From NCBI GenBank assembly GCA_916613615.1, contig OU744725.1, positions 60,086,575 through 60,150,574 of the forward strand: a stretch of 64,000 bases of DNA, written 5' to 3'. Source of the stretch: Steromphala cineraria. Lineage: Eukaryota; Mollusca; Gastropoda; Trochida; Trochidae. The notes beneath the pieces are model-generated. The model saw only the letters and a program-made list of their open reading frames with translations. It made no database searches and was not told the origin of the DNA. Shown here piece by piece: positions 1-10,115 of the stretch (positions are counted from its first letter, which is position 1; the number at the start of each line of letters is the position of its first letter). A program made the position numbers and the translations under genes.

Positions 1-365
1 TTTCACTGAAAATTGATACCTCTAATGAACCGAAATGGAAAACTTAACAGGAAATCGCAGCAAGAAATGGAAGAGCTGTTTGCAAAATGACATCTTGATT
101 GATTTGAAGTGAAGGAAATGTTTCTGTTGACATTGGTAGCTCTTTTAATCTAAATTAGCAATATTCTCAATTGTTAAAAATAAACTTCCTCTCTAACTTG
201 AAAAGATATTTGTGAGTTTAAGCATGTTCCGACATACTCATAGCATAACCATATATTGTCTCGTTCAAGCATTTTAATCATATGCATTGTTTCATTTTAA
301 GATTTTAAGATTATATAGATATATATATTCAAAAGATAAAAAATGACACGAAGCCAATTAAAACT

Positions 366-369
<4 letters not shown>
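1..369. other. AT-rich flank, no gene seen
   Basis: I see no coding exon, RNA gene or recognisable transposon end here. The sequence becomes simple towards the (TA)n tract that follows. Confidence 0.5.

Positions 370-398
<29 letters not shown>
370..398. repeat. (TA)n microsatellite
   Basis: Uninterrupted alternating TA dinucleotides, about 14 units, followed by a short degenerate tail. It has no coding meaning. Confidence 0.9.
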
Positions 399-401
<3 letters not shown>

Positions 402-432
402 TTCTTCAATAGTAACATCTGTTACAAATTGA

Positions 433-663
<231 letters not shown>

Positions 664-1734
664 GACTAAGTTTACAAGCTCCTCCTGTGACAAGACCCAG
701 GTTCTTTACTTGTTTCTTCTATATAAAGATGGTTTAGGTGTAAAAACTTTCACCGTTAAACGATTTTGAAAATAGCAAATACATTTTACCATCTTGAAGC
801 AGAAGTACAGGAAAGGAAAATTTTAGAACCAACAGAGGAATAAATGGAAGTTAGCTAAATTCAAGTTGCTGTCAAGTAATTTAGAAATATATTGATATTT
901 TTAAACAGACAAATAGCTATATTTCATAGAAGACTGACTCATTCAAAGAATGATAAGAAGGTTATATCTTATTTGTAATGGGTGAATAGTGAGACGACTG
1001 CTCTGCATTTCAAAAGGTCACATTTATCAGAAATATAGCTTATATCATATGTCCCTACCATTGTGTATAAAAGGTCAAATCTGTGCTGTGTGGATGTAAA
1101 TGTGACATTAGAGAGCTCAATAAGCAAATACAAAAATCAGTTAAACAGGTCAAACAGGGTGTTTGAGTGACTGTCAATATATAAATTAAGGTATGAGCAA
1201 AACAATTATACAAATTTGAATTTAAAATATGTTTTAGTTCCATGGCAGTTTCATGTAACTCATTTGAAATATTATCAATTTCAAGCGGTAGTTATGGGAA
1301 GGATCCTCAACCGTTTTCAACAATTATAATCATGATATTTACGCCTGTATGTTTTAATTGTTCGATCAAACCATATGGCATATGTACATGATAATCCTAA
1401 AGAGGCACAATATTATGTTTTCTTTTGAAAACAATATAAATTAGATTTTACCTATAAGAAAATATTTTTAAGAGTCCTTATATGTACATACTAAGGTTTG
1501 TTTAGCAACCACAAATGGTTTAAAGATCGATGTTCACACCAAAATGGCTGCTGGCAGTTATTGCTTGAAATGAGAAACTCTATTAAATATTGAGTTGAGT
1601 AATCAGACAATTTGCACTCTGAAGAAAATATATTTTATGCAAAACAATATTTTTTATAGGAGCAATTTGAAACAATAATTATCCCAAAAACAGTGGCTTT
1701 GGTCTTCTTGAAAGTGGGTAAAGTGATATTGGGT
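664..1734. other. Unannotated intergenic DNA
   Basis: AT-rich sequence without an exon or transposon terminus that I recognise. Short open frames here have no protein-like composition. Confidence 0.5.
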
Positions 1735-2023
1735 TTATCGCCGCTTTCAAGAGTATCTCACTTATATCGCGGCTGCTAATATTATTGCAGGGAGAAAGCC
1801 CGCAACACTATTGTGGCTATGCGTTGCGGTGAAACCTGCGAGCATCGGCTGGAACTTGCGAACCATGGGTGGTCCAACGCTGAAATTCAGTGTAGCATTG
1901 GACCCAAACCTGATTGCGTGTAGAACAGTTCTCTACTGCAGACAATGTTGCCGAGGCCCTCACGGGATTCGAACCACAGACCTCCTGATCCGAAGCCGAA
2001 CGCGCTTACCACTGCCCCTATTT
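1735..2023 (-). mobile_element. tRNA-Arg-like SINE, copy 1
   Basis: On the minus strand the element starts with a tRNA-like head: an A-box region around 2010-1995, an anticodon-loop-like CTTCGGATCAG, and a B-box region GGTTCGAATCC around 1975-1962. The head resembles tRNA-Arg(TCG). A unique body follows and ends near a GCGGCTTT/AAGTGAGATACTC segment around 1741-1770. A close copy lies at 43452-43742. The right end is eroded compared with that copy, so this is an old, inactive insertion. Confidence 0.75.
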
Positions 2024-2576
2024 TGAAAGTGAAATCTTCTGTTTGTAACATAACTAAGTATTCACTGCATTCTGTTCATAGCTAATCAGACAGCATTATA
2101 TATGTCGTAAAATATTCCAATTAATCAAAAAGTCTTCTAGTTTGAAACAGATCTTTAAAATGTCACAACAAAGGAAATAAATTAAAATGATTATTTACAC
2201 AAGTAGATTGTTTGCCCTTATATATACTCGCTCATTTGCTAACAGTTCAATTGAGTTTGCTCGTGTAACGTCTTAACGTGTAAACTCATGAAGGTTTCCT
2301 AGACGAGAGAGTTAATTGGAAGGGAGGTGATATTGATTAGCAAGTTATCTATGTTCTGTTTGGTGGAAGCAAATCTTCCAAATTATGTCCAAGCCCACGA
2401 GTACAGCTGTTAAACAAACATATTTTAAACTGTCTTAGATTCATTAACAAAATCAATTTTTTTTTCTAACCCTTAAACATTTGAACTGTCTTTGTTTCAT
2501 GTTTCTTAGGAGTTAAAGGGTATACATAAGTCAAAAGTCAAAATTCTTATGGGAATAAAGGCTCTTATTTACACTA
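2024..2576. other. Unannotated intergenic DNA
   Basis: Nothing recognised. The part around 2225-2345 is of higher complexity than its surroundings but shows no coding frame. Confidence 0.4.
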
Positions 2577-2578
2577 TA

Positions 2579-2752
2579 CAGTAGAACTCGGATATAACGA
2601 ACTCCAAGGGACCAAAGAATTTAGTTTGCTATATCCGGTGTTCGCTATACGCATATAATTTTAATGATATTATATAGGGACGGGACTTGAAAATCTGTTC
2701 GCTATATCCGAGTGTTCGCTATATCCGAGTTCGCTATATCCGTGTTCTACTG
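2579..2752. mobile_element. pogo/Tigger-like MITE (CAGTAGAAC termini), copy 1
   Basis: A 174-bp element with terminal inverted repeats that start CAGTAGAAC and continue as a GGATATA-type sequence, ending GTTCTACTG. TA dinucleotides flank it at 2577-2578 and 2753-2754, the expected target-site duplication of Tc1/mariner-pogo transposons. It is too short to encode transposase. Related copies lie at 9133, 17918, 28300, 35786 and 43277. The pogo assignment is inference from CAG...CTG ends and TA target. Confidence 0.85.
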
Positions 2753-2754
2753 TA

Positions 2755-3751
2755 TATGGACAGATATTATTATATATTATGTCAGAATCAATACTTACAA
2801 AAAAGAAGTATGTCTGTATATACATTTAATTACAATTGAGGAAATTTTCAGGAACAATTATTTCAAAATATTGGTTATATAATGTTTCTTACAAAAATAG
2901 TCCAAAATGACAATATTTATGCAATTATTTTAATTCTGTTGCATAAATCAGTGGCAGAGGTGTCTTTAGAACTACAAGTATCATCTTTTATCTTTATCAT
3001 TTATGTTCTTTAATTAAAAAATGTTTTTGGAAGAATAAGAACACCTTTCCCAGTCCCTCCACCCTCGGACATTTTCAAAATTCCTGGATATGCTACTGGG
3101 AACAAGCTCATTAGCCAATTAGCCGATTAGCCATTTAGCCATTAGTACCATATGCACGTGTTTCTTACCTAAGCCTCAATCTTACGCATAGCGTCAGCTT
3201 CGTAATCACTCGACTGATAGATCTAGAGTGGTGCTCGTTCTGTATTCTTCTGCTGCATTGAAAGAAGTTGAATGAAGTTTAACGAGCTTTCCTCCCGATT
3301 ACTGCGTTCATGTTGAGCTTAGCCCTCCATCTGCAAATAGTTTCATCATCAGAAGTGGCTTTATAATGACTTTCTGCTCCCTTGTTACTAAATGTATTGC
3401 CTAATTGGATTCTTACTGCATCGAATTTGTGTTTTCATTCTTATAATGACAGATGTGCTTCATTATGTTTTCATGTTATTAGATGAATGTTTTTCTTGTC
3501 TATTTGTGGTATCACAACCATTTTTCTGCAATAGCAAGTTAAATTTGAAAAGATTTTTTTATGCTTGCCTAGTCCACCATTCTGTTACTGTATCTAGGGT
3601 ACGAACATTACGCTGACTCCACTTATCTGTACCCTGGGCTCAGAAGCTGGATTCGCTCTCTCGGCCCGACTTGGGATATAGGCAATCAAATCATTTCCTT
3701 GCCACCTTCTCGATAAAAATTCAACAGGAAAATGAATTGATTGGCTATATA
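2755..3751. other. Unannotated intergenic DNA with a short 9-bp repeat
   Basis: Mostly nothing recognised. At 3109-3147 there is a run of about four ATTAGCCAN 9-mers. The open frame at 3392-3616 has no domain or splice context. Confidence 0.4.
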
Positions 3752-4110
3752 CATAGGACTTAAGAGTACAAGATAAAGTTATTAACTTTATACCCCTAGT
3801 CCTCATATTGTCCATCTATATGACTGTACAGAAGACTGAAGAATACAAGACAAAATTATTACTTCCCACCCATCCCCCCCACCCTACTCCCAATATTGTC
3901 CATCCATACATGACTACACACAGGACTGAAGAATACAAGACAAAGTTATGAACTCCATCCCCCCATTCTAGTCCCAATATTATCTATCCGTATATGACTG
4001 TACAGAGGACTAAGAGTACAAGACAAAGTTATAAACTCCCCCCCCCCCCCCCCCCAGTCCCAATATTGTCCATCCACACATGACTGTACAGAGGACTAAG
4101 AGTACAAGAC
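3752..4110. repeat. Minisatellite, ~80-90 bp unit, about 4 copies
   Basis: Each unit contains AGAGTACAAGA(C/T)AAAGTTAT, a pyrimidine-rich stretch, a CCCAATATTGTCCATCC-type segment and a GACTGTACAG-type segment. Units diverge by point changes and by the length of the C run. One unit contains 18 consecutive C residues at 4038-4055. Confidence 0.85.
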
Positions 4111-4910
4111 ACGCTGTAGATGTTTGGAGCATGTGGAGCAGATGTTTCTATGTGGTGCTTGTAATTGCATCTCTTCTATGTTAAGTGTCCTTGGCTGATC
4201 ATTAGGTTAGGGAAGCCTTTTCAAACTGGGGGCATTAGGCTATCGCTCTTGTTTGCTATATAGATTGATCGAAACAACTAAGTGTGGTGTCTGAATTGCT
4301 CTTAGTTACAAAACCCTGATGTTGTCATATGTTTTGATCAACAATGGATGTTTTGTCATTTTAATTTTTTTGTCAAGCATTATTCTATCATGTTTTTAGA
4401 AATGTTTATTCTGTCAGTTGTAATGGATAATATATGCTGGCCTATGCCAAAGGAAACTCTGTTGGAGACAACCAAAGTTTAGGGCCTGAACCGTGTTGTG
4501 TTCTTAGGCATTCCATATCATCCACATTGCATTCAGTCAACCTTGCTTTAAAAATGGTACCAGGATGTATGAAAATACCGGGTTCAACATTCTTGATTAG
4601 GAATTGATTTAAAAAAATATACCTACAGGTTATTGATGTTGGTAATCTTTTACAATGAAAGTCTAGTCTTATAAGTAATTGTGGTTATTCTATTCTTTTG
4701 ATGTAAAAATAAGTACAAGTTTAATGATTTGGTTGTTCTTTATGTTTCTAAAACGGAACTTTATTGTTTAAGAAGCATAATTATATCCATACTTTATGAT
4801 ATTATGGTACCGGAGCATTGTGCATTAAGTAATATTTTTCTTGTCAACTTAATATTTGAAATAAAAGAAAGATGTAATTGTGTATTCCATGGAAAATGTC
4901 TTATTTGGAT
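4111..4910. other. Intergenic DNA with a SINE-body relic
   Basis: No gene seen. At about 4498-4566 the sequence resembles the central body of the SINEs at 33538 and 48370 (CATCCACATTGCA, then a CAGTCAACC-type segment, then AAAATGGTACC), so it is probably a degraded fragment of that family. Confidence 0.45.
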
Positions 4911-4967
4911 TTTTAGCTCATCTGGCCTGAAAGGCCCGATGGGCTTATGGCATGGCATGGTGTCCGG

Positions 4968-5010
4968 CGTCCGTCCGTCCGTCCGTCCGTCCGTCCGTCC
5001 GTCCATCCGT
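4968..5010. repeat. (CCGT)n microsatellite
   Basis: About ten CCGT/CCAT units within the pearl-like element. The same tetranucleotide occurs in two other elements of this window, near 42560 and, inverted, near 63375-63428. Confidence 0.9.
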
Positions 5011-5046
5011 CGGTCCGTAAACTTTGTGGAATTTCGACTTCTTCTT

Positions 5047-5660
5047 CAGAAGCATAAGGCCTAGAAAGCTGAAACTTTGTGTACAGACTCCTTAGCTAGT
5101 GAGGATTATGAATTGTAGCTTCGGTGGCCCTGTGACCCATAATAAGGGCAACAGGAACGTCCTTCAAATCTATTTTCATCTTCTTCTCCTGAAGTATAAG
5201 GCCTAGAAAACTGAAACTTTGTGTACAGACTCCTTGGCTAGTGAGGATTATAAATTGTAGCTTTGGTGGCCCTGTGACCCCTAATAAGGGCCACAGGGGC
5301 CACACCCTTAAAACCTATTTTCATCTTCTTCTCAAGAACCATAAGGCCTAGAAAGCTGAAACTTTGTGTACAGACTCCTTGACTTGTGAGGATTAGAAAT
5401 TGTATCTTTGGTGGCCCTGTGACCCCTAATAAGGGCCACAGGGGCCACACCCTTAAAACCTATTTTCATCTTCTTCTCAAGAACCATATAAGGCCTAGAA
5501 AGCTGAAACTTTGTGTACAGACTCCTTGACTAGTGAGGATTAGAAATTGTATCTTTGGTGGCCCTGTGACCCCTAATAAGGGCCACAGGGGCCACACCCT
5601 TAAAACCTATTTTCATCTTCTTCTCAAGAACCATAAGGCCTAGAAAGCTGAAACTTTGTG
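5047..5660. repeat. 142-147 bp tandem core units of pearl-like element
   Basis: The landmark AAGGCCTAGAAA recurs at about 5056, 5198, 5343, 5490 and 5635. Each unit also contains GGTGGCCCTGTGACCC and ATTTTCATCTTCTTCTC. Units 3 to 5 are nearly identical (homogenised), while unit 1 is more diverged. A further, interrupted unit lies at 8121-8220, on the far side of the nested transposon. Confidence 0.9.
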
Positions 5661-6341
5661 TAGAGGAGGGTGGGGTAAGTTGAGCCACTTTTTAATGATC
5701 AATGTATGATTCTTAAAATATGTAAGTTAATTGTAACTTTTTTGGGCAAATGCATGCAGCATATCATACTGCACATACCATTGTCATATAACCTTGATCA
5801 GATGCATTATGACTTTTTGGCATGCTTTTGAATAAAAGAAATAAAATTGCTCAACTTACCCCGGGATTGGGGTAAGTTGATCACATGCAAGGGGTAAGTT
5901 GATCACCTTGTTTTAATTATCTAAATTTATAAAGATAACATTAACTTAAATAATTTGCAGCATCATTTATTTAAGAACTGCAATTTTACAATTGTTCAGT
6001 TTCTGCGAGACAAAAAATACATAAATTGAACAGTATTCAAAAGCAATCTGTTTTTTAATGTCAACAAATCATATAACTGAATTTGTTTTAACAATTGTTT
6101 TTCAGCACAAATATCAGCAAAATCAAAGAAGGAATTCAATAACATTTATGAAATGTGTGTTCATAGGTGCTTTCCTACACATAATATGGAACTAGATTAA
6201 TAATTACAGAAGTAATCCAAAATGAAAATATTGATATCTTATATCCACAAAATAAAACAACTAAGTGAATTTCAGTACTTGTTTTAGGCACAAAAATCAT
6301 AAACATTCAAGAAAAGAATACCAAATCATGTATGAAATGCT

Positions 6342-6705
6342 TTAAAGGGGCAGTAGCACGTTTTTAGGGGGAATATAAGGTGATGTCAGGAAAATGAAAA
6401 TAAATGGTTCCAAATGAAAGACAATGCATTTAAACTAAATGGAGCAGTAATAATTCAAATATATAACGTAAGGTTCAGCCATGCGATTCCTTTTTCTTAC
6501 AAAAATGAATTAAAGGTGTTCACACAAAAATGGCCGCCAATGGATTTTATGTAAATCCTTATACTTTGTCCTCTGATTATGGTTGATTGGCTTGTGTAAT
6601 GTGATTGTTGACACTGTCAATATAATACATTAGGCATTTACTTACCATTATAAGTGCAATTTTTAAAATATAAAATTATCAAAAAACGTGCTACTGCCCC
6701 TTTAA
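6342..6705 (+). mobile_element. TTAA-bounded MITE (AGGGGCAGTAGCACG), copy 1
   Basis: Bounded by TTAA at both ends with inverted termini AGGGGCAGTAGCACG / CGTGCTACTGCCCCT. The interior contains the family landmarks GGTGATGTCAGGAAAATGAA and ATGGCCGCCAATGG. There is no coding capacity. TTAA ends suggest piggyBac-type mobilisation (inference). It shares its right TTAA with the next copy. Confidence 0.9.
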
Positions 6706-7065
6706 AGGGGCAGTAGCATGTTTTAGGGGGAATATAAGGTGATGTCAGGAAAATGAAAATTAATGGTTCGAATTGAAAGACAATGTATTAAAACTAAATG
6801 AAGCAGTAATTATTCAAATATATAACGTAAAGTTTAGCCATCCGACTCCTTTCTCTTACACAAAATGAATTAAAGGTGTTCACAAAAAAATGGCTGCCAA
6901 TGGATTTTATGTGATTCTTCATACTTCGTCCTCTGACTATGGATGATTGACTTGTGTAATGAGATTTTTGACACTGTCAAAATAATACATTTGGCATTAA
7001 CTTACAATTATCAGTGAAAACTTTTAAATATAAAATTATCAAAAAATGTGCTACTGCCCCTTTAA
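6702..7065 (+). mobile_element. TTAA-bounded MITE, copy 2 (abutting copy 1)
   Basis: Same orientation and length as copy 1, with a single TTAA between them. It was probably inserted into the TTAA left by copy 1, or arose as a head-to-tail dimer. It diverges from copy 1 at a few percent of positions or more. Confidence 0.9.
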
Positions 7066-7310
7066 GGCACAAATAATGTAACTAACTTAATGATTTGTAA
7101 GAAGTAATACAAACATATCATATTGATATCTCAATAAAATAAATCAACTTGAAGCGAGGTTGTCTATCAGCGAGCTCAAGATTCAAATTATGCAAAGAGA
7201 AAGCCGATCTATGAACATCAGTTAAGTTAAAAGTCATCGCTATTATTAAACTCTCAAACCAACCTGTACATTGTGTTATAATGCCTGTCTTATCTATAAC
7301 TCCGACACTA

Positions 7311-7643
7311 TCAAATCCGTACCACATTCGATTTGAAGCGTAACGTCATGTATGCTTGGTAAATTGCCCTGTACATGCTAAAGTCAGCTTTATGTAATAA
7401 CTTTACTGGTATAAGTAAAATGTTCTTCTTATAAAAGATTTGTACTGTACCGCTAAAATACATTGGCAAGTTATACGGCGTTTCATCATCAGGTTCAGAA
7501 AGAAACAACTTTGTCAACCTGACACATAGGTAATTTGATACAACATGTCTGCTTTCATTTCTTCCACTTCCAATTTCTCTTGAAATTAACTGTTTGACCA
7601 GATTTCCTCCACTAATCCTCCTGTCCAGTCCATCCAACAACAT
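7311..7643 (-). pseudogene. Unassigned 110-codon frame inside the 2.46-kb transposon
   Basis: An open frame with mixed, protein-like composition (several charged residues, EPDDETPYN near the middle). I recognise no domain. Its position in the interior of a TIR-bounded transposon makes a transposase remnant plausible, but the length is far below that of any transposase and no catalytic triad can be seen. It could also be chance. Confidence 0.25.
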
Positions 7644-8367
7644 CCTGGGGAAAAAATGGTATAATTAACCATGTGATGTATCAGTGGGGTAAGTTGATCC
7701 ACTTCAGGATGGCACAACTTACCCCATCATTGCCGGCTCAACTTACCCCATCATTCCCCATCTTAGTATAAACAGCAATATAACACTAATGCTTGTACAG
7801 ATATCTTTGAGAATATTTGTGAAAATACCTTAATGTATATACTTCTCAGAAAAAATGGTTACACAGATATGTTCATAAAGATTTTATGTATAATAACCCA
7901 CATACCTGCTTCAGTGAAATTAACTTTGAGTTGACATTTTCAATGTTTTGCCTCCTATCACTCAACCCTGCTGGATCAAACTTCAGCCATGACAGAAAGG
8001 GAAGTCACATGGCATGACCTTCCAAATATAGCACACTTGGTCACATGATCATGTGTAGTATTTGAGAAAAACATGATGGCTCAACTAACCCAGTGGCTCA
8101 ACTTACCCCACTCTCCCCTACAGACTCCTTGGCTAGTGAGGATTAGAAATTGTAGCTTCGGTGGCCCTGTGACCCCCTTCAAATCTATTTTCATCTTCTT
8201 CTCCTGAAGTATAAGGCCTAGAAAACTGAAACTTGTCGCCTATATACTTAATTTTATGATTGGTGACCCTGTGGCCTCTTCAAAGGGGGAATCACATTGG
8301 CCACACTCTACAGCATAATTGATGATGAAGCCTGATGAGCTACAGAGCCAATGGCTCTATTTTTTAG

Positions 8368-9132
8368 ATTTTGAGGTTGCATTGATGGCATAATATAACT
8401 ATTGCAAACACCTACATCCTTTTAGTGTTTTTCACAAATATTTGTATTAAAAGGAGTGTTATGATTGTTAATTAATACATCAACAATTAACAATTAACAA
8501 TTAAGTTTAATCATTTGTTGTACTTAAATGTTGGCTAAGAATTCTTATACATCAAATGAAATGCAAATGTCTAAATTGATTACTTCTAATAAATTGTTTT
8601 AATTAATTATCAAATGAAGAAAAAAAAATTCATCTTATGATATCAGATTTTTAGAATTACAAAGGGTAATTATCTTAGTATATCTCTCAAAACAGACACA
8701 TCCTTTGTTCACTCACAAAATAAATATTCATTGATTATTGAAAATATGTCTGCTACCTTATGGCAATGTCCAGTGTTTTGGTAGACTTGTGTAATGACCA
8801 CTGTCACTTGGGGCCGCTGGACATTGACCAAATTGACCAAAATATCCAGTCTCTGACATTTCCAAGAAAGAATGGCGTCTTCTGGTATTTAGCCCCAGGA
8901 TATGGTCATTCTGCAATGGTCTTTGTCATTGCAAAAACATTTATGATTTCTTGCCAAGGGACAATTTGTATTTTGTGTAATTAATTTAAGAATAAATGCC
9001 TGTCAAAGTCATTCATTTGATGTCCATCATTTGATAAATTCATTTAAAAAATGACTTTTATATTTTTTTTAAAATAATTAGAAATTTGAGATCAGTTATT
9101 ATATAATTACTACAAAATGCAAGAAAAAAGTA
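8368..9132. other. Unannotated intergenic DNA
   Basis: No gene or transposon end recognised. Around 8760-8945 the composition is less AT-rich and contains repeated TTGACCAAA-like words, without a convincing coding frame. Confidence 0.4.
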
Positions 9133-9183
9133 CAGTAGAACACGGATATAGCGAACAAATAACGTTATATCCGAGTTCTACTG
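9133..9183. mobile_element. pogo-like MITE, 51-bp internally deleted copy
   Basis: Only the two inverted termini are left (CAGTAGAACACGGATATAGC joined to a CCGAGTTCTACTG end), flanked by TA on both sides. This is a solo terminal-repeat pair of the family described at 2579. Confidence 0.85.
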
Positions 9184-9934
9184 TATCAAAATTCATTTTA
9201 AATTCCATCTTTTTATCAAATCCAAATTAAAAGACTTTATAGCCTCTGGTTACTTAAGGATCTTTCATCATGTAATCTGATTAAGATGATGTCTTGTTAA
9301 AGGGAAAATGTTCAGTTATCTGTTTTCATGTTGACTGTTGGTGCCAGTTAGGAAGCGTCAGTGACAAGCCAGGTCTGAGATTGGACAGATTTTCCTTCTT
9401 GTGCTACATGAAAGGAGGAGAAGGTTCACGCTACAAGAGTGATCCTAACCTGGACTTTTTCGTCCACGATCAAATTGTCTTGGGAAAACAGTATCCAATT
9501 ACCGCAGGCTGTCTTCCCTGATTAATCCAGGGTTCCAGAATTGATCCAGCACCCCCTTCCGTATTTCTGTTTCCGTTTTTAAACATTGATGTATTTATTT
9601 ACAAATTTCACACCTTGTGCTTCTTGCTGGTTCAAGGGTACCAAAGCTATTGGTTCCATGTAGCGGCAGTTAAGTCGGCTGTCTGTTGATGCTATTGGTA
9701 GTAAAATTGGCAGACCAAAGGAAAGGTGTGGCGAGGATAATCGGTTTGACGGAGTGACTTTCAGATCAAAGATCTTCCCTTACACTAGGAGCTGACCATT
9801 CAATTATGCAGGTTTTCCATCCATTTATTTAGCTGGTCTAGTAGAGGCTCTGCTCATTCAATAGATTGCTAAGGATTAGACATCCAGATAATGGCAGTTT
9901 CATTCTCTGATGCATGTTGTACAAGTTGATTGTT
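9184..9934. other. Unannotated upstream DNA
   Basis: The segment 9290-9530 is richer in GC and contains an open frame (9294-9521, +), but its residues match no family I know and no splice signals are evident. It may be regulatory or non-coding transcribed DNA upstream of the CUB gene. Confidence 0.35.
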
Positions 9935-10115
9935 ACAAAAGGATTTGGTGTTTCTTAGGAGTTTTGTTCTCTGACACTTGTATATATTGCAACAGATTTT
10001 GTGTTCCCTAGGATTTTTGTTCTTGACGCTTGTTGTATATATTGCAACAGATTTTGTGTTCCCTAGGATTTTTGTTCTTGACGCTTGTTGTGTATGTTAC
10101 AACAGATTTTGTGTT
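9935..10115. repeat. 55-bp minisatellite, about 3 units
   Basis: Units contain GCAACAGATTTTGTGTTCCC and a TTTTTGTTCTTGACGCTTG segment. The last two full units are almost identical and the first is diverged. Confidence 0.85.

Larger units (their letters stand above)
5663..8118. mobile_element. 2.46-kb DNA transposon with GTGGGGTAAGTTGAGCCAC terminal repeats
   Basis: The tandem array is interrupted exactly at a TA: TA at 5661-5662 and TA at 8119-8120 form the target-site duplication. The ends are inverted repeats of about 26 bp that match at about 24 positions and share GTGGGGTAAGTTGAGCCAC. Extra GGGGTAAGTTGA motifs in both orientations lie at about 5850-5905 and 7684-7755, probably subterminal transposase-binding repeats. 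No recognisable transposase remains; the longest frames (7311-7643 and 7118-7327, minus) are unassigned. It carries two nested MITEs. A Tc1/mariner-type or ISL2EU-type origin fits the TA target but is not proven. Confidence 0.85.
4911..8367 (+). mobile_element. pearl/Helentron-like non-autonomous element with tandem core, split by a nested transposon
   Basis: The element opens with TTTTAGCTCATCTGG, has a (CCGT)n microsatellite at about 4968-5010, then a tandem core of 142-147 bp units starting near 5059, 5201, 5346, 5493 and 5638. After an insertion (5663-8118) the core resumes at 8121. The right end contains the hairpin AGAGCCAATGGCTCT near 8344-8358 followed by T-rich sequence. Terminal TTTT, a microsatellite, a 120-170 bp tandem core and a 3' hairpin together match the described architecture of bivalve pearl/CvA elements, thought to be Helitron/Helentron derivatives. 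Family name is inference; the architecture is seen directly. Confidence 0.7.

Noticed and set aside
5096..5450. Two similar 69-70 residue minus-strand proteins (MWPLWPLLGVTGPP type)
   Set aside because: They are translations of the tandem core of a non-coding repeat element and repeat with its period.
9294..9521. 75-residue frame as a small gene
   Set aside because: No recognisable domain, no repeat of the frame in a related sequence, and chance frames of this length are common in this window.
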